Of a stretch of 50,346 nucleotides of DNA, positions 45,190 through 50,346 are shown in pieces (positions within the stretch are counted from its first letter, which is position 1; the number at the start of each line of letters is the position of its first letter). The notes under the pieces were generated by a model that did not search any database, was not told where the DNA came from, and was given only the letters and a program-made list of their open reading frames with translations. Source of the DNA: Planctomycetota bacterium (lineage in GTDB: Bacteria > Planctomycetota > Phycisphaerae > Phycisphaerales > SM1A02); NCBI GenBank assembly GCA_024226535.1, contig JAAELP010000018.1, positions 1 through 50,346 on the forward strand, written 5' to 3'. Both the position numbers and the translations under genes were made by a program.

Positions 45190-45195
45190 TACAAT
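45190..45195 (+). promoter_or_regulatory. TACAAT -10 element (GGTACAATGCGCC)
   Basis: This is the best match to the recurring element. It lies 33 nt before the ACT-domain gene start. Confidence 0.5.
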
Positions 45196-45228
45196 GCGCC
45201 GGCACCCGTACTCGAACGACACGAACGG

Positions 45229-45651
45229 ATGGGCACCATGGCATTCAAGATCCGGCGGATGGACTACTTCTACGCGACGGTCACCGACGAGCCCGGCGAG
45301 GCCTACGAACTCCTTACGCGGCTCGCCGAGATGGGCATCAGCCTCGCCGCGTTCACTGCCGTCCCGTTCGGCCCGACCCACACGCAGCTCACGCTCTTCC
45401 CGGAGAACGTCGACAGGATGCGCGACGCCGCGAAGAACGCGGGCCTCGCGATCGACGGGCCGCACCCGGCAATCCTCGTCCAGGGTGATGACGAGTTGGG
45501 CGCGCTGGCGTCCGTGCACGCGCGGCTCGCCCAGGCGGGGGTCAACGTGTTCGCATCCAACGGCGTCACGGACGGCAAGGGCAGCTACGGGTACGTGCTG
45601 TACATCCGTCCCGAGAAGATCGACCACGCGCTCGCGGCGCTGGACATCTGA
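45229..45651 (+). CDS. tandem ACT-domain protein
   Basis: The 140-aa protein consists of two ACT folds: DYFYATVTDEPGEAYELLTRLAEMGISLAAF (about 11-70) and ILVQGDDELGALASVHARLAQAGVNVFASNGV (about 80-138). Such small proteins usually bind amino acids or other ligands and regulate enzymes. No target gene is adjacent. Two starts, 45229 and 45238, are three codons apart; neither has a clear Shine-Dalgarno. Confidence 0.82.
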   Translation: MGTMAFKIRRMDYFYATVTDEPGEAYELLTRLAEMGISLAAFTAVPFGPTHTQLTLFPENVDRMRDAAKNAGLAIDGPHPAILVQGDDELGALASVHARLAQAGVNVFASNGVTDGKGSYGYVLYIRPEKIDHALAALDI

Positions 45652-45704
45652 CGCCGGGGCCCCGCGGCATCCTCTTTTCCTTTGGTCATCGCTCGACGGC
45701 GTCG

Positions 45705-45710
45705 TACAAT
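45705..45710 (+). promoter_or_regulatory. TACAAT -10 element (CGTACAATCGCGCCGG)
   Basis: Near-identical to the element before the ACT-domain gene and to that of msrA. It lies 55 nt before the HAF-repeat gene start. Confidence 0.5.
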
Positions 45711-45765
45711 CGCGCCGGACAGTGCGGGAGCGCCACGGCTCGGTGCGTGTCCGCTGGAGCAGGCC

Positions 45766-46974
45766 ATGCGATGCCCTCTCGGATGCGCAGTGCTGTTGCT
45801 GACCGGTCTCGCGGGGCGGTCCCCGGCCGCGAACCACGTGCTGATCGAGTTGCTCCCCCGCCCCGGTGCCGATCGGGTATCCCCCAATGAGCTCAACGAC
45901 GACGGGCTGGTCGTCGGCCAGTCCGAGCACCAGCCCGTCGTGTGGCGTGATGGACTCGTGACGGTGCTGCCGTTCGAGGGCGTGAGCGCGGGCGTCGGCG
46001 CCGTCAACGAACAAGGACACCTGGCCGGCAACATCGCGCAGAAGGCCGTGATGTGGAGGGGGGAGCCGAACTGGGTCTCGACGGAGCTGGGCGGCTTCAG
46101 CGCGGGAGGCACGTCCGGCGGCAGCGCGATCAACGTTCATGACGTCGTGGTCGGATCGGCGAGCGGAGCCGGCTACGTCAATTGGGCGTTCATATGGGAT
46201 GAGCACAGCGGACTGATCCCGCTGCCCGGACTCGACGAGGCGTCCCACTTCCTTGCCTCCGCCACCGGGATCAACGATGCCGGGCAGGTCAGCGGGTACT
46301 ACCCGTGCTTCGCGCAGGTGTGCTCGGGGTTCCTCTGGGACGACGGCGTGGTGACGGACCTGCCGTTCGTGGAGGCACTGGGCATCGACAACCAGGGACA
46401 GGTCTTCGGCTACTTCCGCGAGTGTTACGAGAACTGGTGCGGTCCGTCATCCCCGCGAACCTGGACCGATGGTGTCGAGAGCGTGCTCCTGCTGCAGGTG
46501 CCGACCGACTCGGCCTTCACCCGCGGGAGCAACGATCTCGGACACGTCGTCGGCGTCGCCGGGATCCACACGGAAGGTGGCGGACTCGACGCGGCCCGGG
46601 CCGTGCTCTGGGTGGACACCGTTCCGACGGATCTCAACGACCTGCTGCCCGAGAGCAGCGACTGGCACCTCCGCACCGCCATCGAGATCAACAACAACGG
46701 GGTGATCATCGGCGTCGGTGCCCCGCCGAGCGGACCGCAGAGTCGCGGGTTCATGCTCGTGCCGCGCCCGGCGTGCCACGCGGATCTCAACGAGAACGGA
46801 GCGGTGGACTTCGCCGATCTCCTGTCACTGTTCACCGCGTGGGGCCCGTGCAACCCCGGCCCCGGCTGTCTCGAGGATCTCGACGACGACGGCGGCGTGG
46901 ACTTCGCCGATGTCCTCGCGGTGATCGCGGCGTGGGGGGAGTGCCCATCGCCCCCGGCCAGACCTTCACGCTGA
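45766..46974 (+). CDS. secreted HAF-repeat protein with C-terminal dockerin pair
   Basis: The 402-aa protein has a short signal (CPLGCAVLLLTGLAGRSPAA). At least five repeats of the HAF type follow, of the form A-x-x-IN-x-x-G-x-VVG...A-x-x-W-x-DG (for example NELNDDGLVVGQSEHQPVVW, GINDAGQVSGYY, GIDNQGQVFGYF). The C-terminus holds two EF-hand units, DLNENGAVDFADLLSLFTAWGPC and [23 protein letters not shown]. Likely exported; role unknown. A GGAG sequence is upstream of ATG 45766. Confidence 0.83.
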   Translation: MRCPLGCAVLLLTGLAGRSPAANHVLIELLPRPGADRVSPNELNDDGLVVGQSEHQPVVWRDGLVTVLPFEGVSAGVGAVNEQGHLAGNIAQKAVMWRGEPNWVSTELGGFSAGGTSGGSAINVHDVVVGSASGAGYVNWAFIWDEHSGLIPLPGLDEASHFLASATGINDAGQVSGYYPCFAQVCSGFLWDDGVVTDLPFVEALGIDNQGQVFGYFRECYENWCGPSSPRTWTDGVESVLLLQVPTDSAFTRGSNDLGHVVGVAGIHTEGGGLDAARAVLWVDTVPTDLNDLLPESSDWHLRTAIEINNNGVIIGVGAPPSGPQSRGFMLVPRPACHADLNENGAVDFADLLSLFTAWGPCNPGPGCLEDLDDDGGVDFADVLAVIAAWGECPSPPARPSR

Positions 46975-47029
46975 CGCTGGGGGAGGCCGCGTTCGCCGTG
47001 AACGCCCCTGCGATCCGGCCGCCAGTGCA

Positions 47030-47055
47030 GTCAACAGTCAACATTCCCTGTTGAC
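47030..47055 (+). promoter_or_regulatory. GTCAACA half-sites: candidate operator over the -35
   Basis: GTCAACA occurs twice in direct tandem (47030-47036, 47037-47043) and once inverted as TGTTGAC (47049-47055) after a 5-nt spacer. The inverted copy overlaps the TTGACA -35 box (47051-47056). A repressor binding here would block the promoter. The DNA-binding domain of the downstream SIR2-NACHT protein is one candidate. Confidence 0.55.
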
Positions 47056-47079
47056 AGGCGGTCACAGGTCGCGTAGTGT
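47051..47079 (+). promoter_or_regulatory. promoter of the two-gene SIR2-NACHT operon
   Basis: Perfect TTGACA (47051-47056), a 17-nt spacer, and TAGTGT (47074-47079), which ends 8 nt before ATG 47088. No Shine-Dalgarno precedes the ATG, so the message is probably leaderless. Confidence 0.6.
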
Positions 47080-47087
47080 CGAGAGCC

Positions 47088-47294
47088 ATGGATCGACAGC
47101 TCTCCAGCTCGCTCATCCTCGCTGCAGCCATCGCGATGGCCTTCTACGCCATGGCGCTCGTCGGTCTCGTCGGCGCCGGGATCCTGGATCTCCCGTGGTT
47201 CAAGTTCATGCCGGCGGTCTCCATGCTTCTCGCGCCCATCCTCATGCTCACGCGCGCACATGCACTCGGGCGTCTTCCGGGAGAGCGGCCATGA
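47088..47294 (+). CDS. small two-helix membrane protein (68 aa) coupled to SIR2-NACHT
   Basis: The product has two hydrophobic helices (SLILAAAIAMAFYAMALVGLVGAGIL and MPAVSMLLAPILML) joined by DLPWFKF, and a short basic tail. No family recognised. Its stop overlaps the start of the HTH-SIR2-NACHT gene (ATGA), so the two are translationally coupled. It might anchor the sensor, act as a second effector at the membrane, or simply be a leader ORF. The start is set by the promoter 8 nt upstream. Confidence 0.6.
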   Translation: MDRQLSSSLILAAAIAMAFYAMALVGLVGAGILDLPWFKFMPAVSMLLAPILMLTRAHALGRLPGERP

Positions 47295-50200
47295 CCAGCG
47301 AGGCGAAGGGCATCAGAGATGCCGCCGAACGGCGGATAGCCGATACCGGCGACTCGCTACGCAAGATCGCACGCGGGGCAGGCGTCGACCCGGGTCAGCT
47401 CAGCCGATTCCTCAAACGTGACGACGACCGGGGTCTCTCGGCGACGAACCTCGCGAATCTCGATCGATACCTCACGGCTACCGCCGCCCCGGCGCCGGCG
47501 GATCCCCCCCTTCCCGACGACCACGCGCGCATCCTCGCGCAAAAACTCGATCAGAAGCGCCTCGCCATCTTCGTTGGCGCCGGCATGTCTCACCTTGCCG
47601 CGGATACATCCGGCCGACGTCTTCCGCTGTGGAAGGCACTGGCGAAATCCGTTGCCGCGGATTGCCACTTCATCGAGGCCGATGCGTTCGAGAATCCCCT
47701 GGAGCTGTTCGACGCGATCGCTTACAGCTCACCGGCCGGGCGTGAAGGGCTGGAGGACGCCGTCCGGCTGAGGCTCGACGACAGCGCATTTCGCCTCTCG
47801 CCCGCCCACGAGGCCTTGGCGCGTCTCCCGTTCCACGCCGTCATCACTACGAACTACGACCGGCTCCTCGAGCGCCTCTTCCCCGATCGAACCCCGGTGG
47901 TTCGCGAGGACGATCATGACTCCGTCGATCGCTGGCTCGTCAAGCTCCACGGGTCGATCGACGATCCGGACGGGATTCACACGCTCACTCAAGGCGACTA
48001 TCGCGACTGGGCGCAGCACCATCCCGCCGCCTTCCGCTTCCTGCGCAAGCTGCTCATCGAGCGTACGGTGCTGTTCGTTGGGTACAGCCTCAGCGATCCC
48101 CACTTCGACGCATTGCTCGGGCAGATCTCCAGCGCAACGGACCGACGCGCCAAAGCGTACGCCTGGTTATGGCAGCCGCCGGAAGCACGGATCCGCATGT
48201 ACGAGATGCGGGACAACCTGAGCGTCGTCGCGATCCGGCATGAAGACGAATGGGCCGCAGCGTTCGATCACGTGGGCGAGCACCTGCGCGAACTTCGATC
48301 CGATCGAGTCACGACCGGCAACCACGTCGACTCCGCGGCGCGGTTCGACGACCCCGAGCAATGGGGACGTTACTGCTCGGCGGTCATCAGCGAGTTCGAC
48401 AGCGCCAACCTGGAAGGCCTGTATGCAGGCCGCGCCTACCAACGGGGCATCATTCCGATCGAGGACGTCTTCATCGAGCCGGAGTTGGCGATCGCGACGC
48501 TCTCTCGAGCCGTCGACCCGCCGGACCCCGAAGATCACGACGAGCCTACGGACGACTCCCTACGCGAGCACCTGCCGAAGAACGAGACGCGGCGCGTACC
48601 GGCGACGGACGTGAGGGAACACCACAGCCGGCTCGTGCTCATCGGCGATCCGGGTCAGGGGAAGTCGACTCTGCTCCAGTGGTGGCTCATGTCCGAGAGT
48701 CGAAGTGTCGAGGCTCGGCTGCGCGCGGCGGCCGCCGAGACCGACGCTGATGCGGAGCCGCCCCCCGGCGATCATCGTCGCCCCGTCTATATCCGCCTGA
48801 GCCAGTGGGAAGTCGACGGCGCGCCGGAGGATTTCGTCGCTTACGCGCGCGAGCGATTGCTCGCCTCCGCGGACGTGCGGCCCGAGGCGGTCGACCATTG
48901 GCTGGCGGGCCCGATCCTCTGGCTTCTGGATGGAATCGACGAGATCCGGGAGCGAGGCAACCGCCTCCGCCTGCGCGATATTCTGAGCGCGCTCGCGCTA
49001 CGCCGCACCGAGCACGATGACCGGTGGGTCGTAAGCTCGCGCCCCAGCGGGTACTTCGAAGTTGGGCTTCCGTCGCCGTGGGTCGAGTGCACGATCGCCG
49101 ACCTGAGCCCTGCTCAGACCAAGGCTCTTCTCGAGAAGTGGTCGGACGTGCTCTGGAGGCTCGAGCAGCTCCCACTGGATGCCGACGACGTGTTTCGCTG
49201 CCTCTCCGGCAACGTGGGTCTCGCCCGCGTCCTCGGCAATCCTCTGCTCCTGACGCTCGTGGTGCTCTTCTACAAGTCGCGTCACGAGCTGCCGCGCGAT
49301 CGATGGCAGTTCTACGAACACGCCGCTGAGGCGATCAGCGAGACCTGGCGCACGACCCGATCGCGCGGAGCGCAGCCGCACCAGCGGAGCTTCGGTTACC
49401 TCCGTGACTTCCTCACCCGGCTCGGCTTCGAAGCGATGCTGAGCGGGCGCGTCACGTTCACCCGGAGCCAGCTCGAGGATCTCCTGCGGGACGAGCTGCG
49501 TCGCCGGGGCTACACGACGGCGCAGATCGACACCGAGGCGCCGGAGTTCATGCGAGCCGCAGAAGATCTCATCGGCATCCTCGTGGACAAGGGCGGTGGA
49601 CAGTTCGGCTTCCTCCATCTCACGTTCCAGGAGTACTACGCCGCTCGCTACCTCGGCGGTCACGCGACGGAGGCGACGCAACAGGCGCGGCGGCGCTGGG
49701 ATCATCCCGACTGGCAGGAGGTCTGGCGTCTCTACGTTCAGCAACTCGAGGATCCGGTGCGGATTCAGGAGTTCCTCGACGCGGTGCTGGCAAGCCGGCA
49801 TGAGCTCGACGCGACCCTCCTCCGCCCCGAGTTGCGTTGTCTGGAATGGGTGGGGCTCACTCCGCTCGCCGAGGCGCAGTCATACATCTGGGGCAAGGTC
49901 GATACTGCGCTCGAGCGCGCGGAGACGAAGCTCCGAACGACGCTGGACCGTGCCGTCTGCAAGGCGCTGACGCACTGGGAACACGCGCTTCCGGATCCGA
50001 TCCGCGATCGAATGACTGAACACCTTGCCGACGATCGTTCTCCGCCCGTACAATCCCATGCGGCCGAAGCATTGGCCACCGTCGCCACCGAGCCGACCGT
50101 CCGCGTCGCCCTGCTCCAACGCCTCGACTACGACGGCGACCCCGGCGTGCGATCCGCCGCCGCCGGCGCCCTCGCCACCGTCGCCACCGAGCCGACCGTC

Positions 50201-50346
50201 CGCGCCGCCCTGCTCCAACGCCTCGACGACGGCAACCCCGGCGTGCGATACGCCGCCGCCGACGCCCTCGCCACCGTCGCCACCGAGCCGACCGTCCGCG
50301 CCGCCCTGCTCCAACGCCTCGACGACGGCAACCCCGGCGTGCGATA
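47291..50346 (+). CDS. HTH-SIR2-NACHT-HEAT protein (STAND NTPase, NLR-like defence), 3' end cut off
   Basis: At least 1018 codons are open to the window end. Residues 6-62 look like an XRE-type HTH (SLRKIARGAGVDPGQLSRFLK). A SIR2_2 domain (about 85-330) keeps GAGMS (96-100), Asn188 (TTNYD), His220 (KLHGS) and GYSLSDPHF, the expected NADase residues. A NACHT NTPase follows with Walker A GDPGQGKST (452-460), Walker B ILWLLDGIDE (542-551), SSRPSGY and FLHLTFQEYYAARYL (774-788). From about 910 are 32-33-residue HEAT units. SIR2-STAND proteins deplete NAD upon phage sensing. The N-terminal HTH is unusual. Nothing is known of the C-terminal end. Confidence 0.88.
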   Translation, partial: MTSEAKGIRDAAERRIADTGDSLRKIARGAGVDPGQLSRFLKRDDDRGLSATNLANLDRYLTATAAPAPADPPLPDDHARILAQKLDQKRLAIFVGAGMSHLAADTSGRRLPLWKALAKSVAADCHFIEADAFENPLELFDAIAYSSPAGREGLEDAVRLRLDDSAFRLSPAHEALARLPFHAVITTNYDRLLERLFPDRTPVVREDDHDSVDRWLVKLHGSIDDPDGIHTLTQGDYRDWAQHHPAAFRFLRKLLIERTVLFVGYSLSDPHFDALLGQISSATDRRAKAYAWLWQPPEARIRMYEMRDNLSVVAIRHEDEWAAAFDHVGEHLRELRSDRVTTGNHVDSAARFDDPEQWGRYCSAVISEFDSANLEGLYAGRAYQRGIIPIEDVFIEPELAIATLSRAVDPPDPEDHDEPTDDSLREHLPKNETRRVPATDVREHHSRLVLIGDPGQGKSTLLQWWLMSESRSVEARLRAAAAETDADAEPPPGDHRRPVYIRLSQWEVDGAPEDFVAYARERLLASADVRPEAVDHWLAGPILWLLDGIDEIRERGNRLRLRDILSALALRRTEHDDRWVVSSRPSGYFEVGLPSPWVECTIADLSPAQTKALLEKWSDVLWRLEQLPLDADDVFRCLSGNVGLARVLGNPLLLTLVVLFYKSRHELPRDRWQFYEHAAEAISETWRTTRSRGAQPHQRSFGYLRDFLTRLGFEAMLSGRVTFTRSQLEDLLRDELRRRGYTTAQIDTEAPEFMRAAEDLIGILVDKGGGQFGFLHLTFQEYYAARYLGGHATEATQQARRRWDHPDWQEVWRLYVQQLEDPVRIQEFLDAVLASRHELDATLLRPELRCLEWVGLTPLAEAQSYIWGKVDTALERAETKLRTTLDRAVCKALTHWEHALPDPIRDRMTEHLADDRSPPVQSHAAEALATVATEPTVRVALLQRLDYDGDPGVRSAAAGALATVATEPTVRAALLQRLDDGNPGVRYAAADALATVATEPTVRAALLQRLDDGNPGVR
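50075..50346 (+). repeat. near-identical HEAT-encoding tandem repeats
   Basis: Units begin at 50075 (99 bp), 50174 (96 bp) and 50270 (77 bp visible). The third is identical to the second over all visible bases, and the first differs from the second mainly around the LDYDGD/LDDGN step. Each encodes ATVATEPTVRAALLQRLDDG plus NPGVRYAAADAL. The array continues past the window end. Confidence 0.85.

Noticed and set aside
50128..50331. minus-strand repeat ORFs at the window end
   Set aside because: They are shadows of the HEAT repeats; the plus-strand frame is continuous from 47291 with SIR2 and NACHT homology.

Overview
The window is a contiguous, very GC-rich bacterial chromosome segment. Five predicted secreted proteins carry paired dockerin/EF-hand modules of the D-x-N/D-G-D...DVLxVIxAWGPC type. 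With DUF1684, TM2 and DUF4190 proteins and many lipoproteins, this points to Planctomycetota, most likely a Phycisphaerae-like lineage. That assignment is inference: no rRNA, tRNA or other marker gene is visible. No CRISPR array or intact insertion sequence was seen.

Layout. 0-3 kb: two exported calcium-binding-type proteins, one built almost entirely of twelve dockerin-like EF-hand units. 3-6.4 kb: a SpoU RNA methyltransferase, an unknown 196-aa protein and a CPA2/Kef-type antiporter. 6.4-9.2 kb: a 54-aa ORF whose ribosome-binding site lies in a hairpin, a perfect 20-bp palindrome with a GCGA loop, and a tyrosine recombinase overlapping an HTH-receiver regulator by ATGA. 9.2-20.4 kb: a GAF/sigma-54 activator, a membrane-anchored thioredoxin, a DUF1684 lipoprotein, a glutamine amidotransferase, a B3/4-domain protein coupled to msrA, a YpdA-like flavoprotein, an RND/MMPL exporter and a DinB protein. 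20.4-24.8 kb: an ATPase, FtsX-type permease and HlyD-type adaptor operon resembling MacAB. 24.8-33 kb: a lipoprotein, a sodium:solute symporter, a DCC protein, a dockerin-bearing M14 carboxypeptidase, small membrane proteins and another dockerin protein.

33.3-43.7 kb is a tightly packed respiratory operon: tetraheme cytochrome, four-cluster ferredoxin, NrfD-type quinol dehydrogenase, octaheme HAO-like cytochrome, NapD, NapA, a NapB-like protein duplicated in tandem to carry four hemes, NapG, NapH, an unknown 150-aa protein and a frameshifted Rrf2/NsrR-like regulator. I infer that NrfD and NapGH take electrons from quinol and feed nitrate reduction by NapA and reduction of a further nitrogen oxide by the octaheme protein, in the periplasm. 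No NapC, NrfA or NrfH is present here.

43.7-47 kb holds a zinc-ribbon membrane protein, a two-ACT-domain protein and a HAF-repeat/dockerin protein. From 47.03 kb to the window end lies the most striking locus. A promoter is overlapped by GTCAACA half-sites. It is followed by a 68-aa two-helix membrane protein and, overlapping by ATGA, a giant gene encoding HTH, SIR2, NACHT and HEAT repeats. The architecture is that of a bacterial NLR-like (STAND) anti-phage sensor with an NAD-consuming effector. Its HEAT repeats are nearly identical at DNA level, and the gene runs off the window.

A recurring regulatory theme is a TAnnnT hexamer lying 6-9 nt before a start codon that lacks a Shine-Dalgarno sequence. 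This suggests many leaderless mRNAs. Other genes have a related GTACAAT-type element 14-60 nt upstream.
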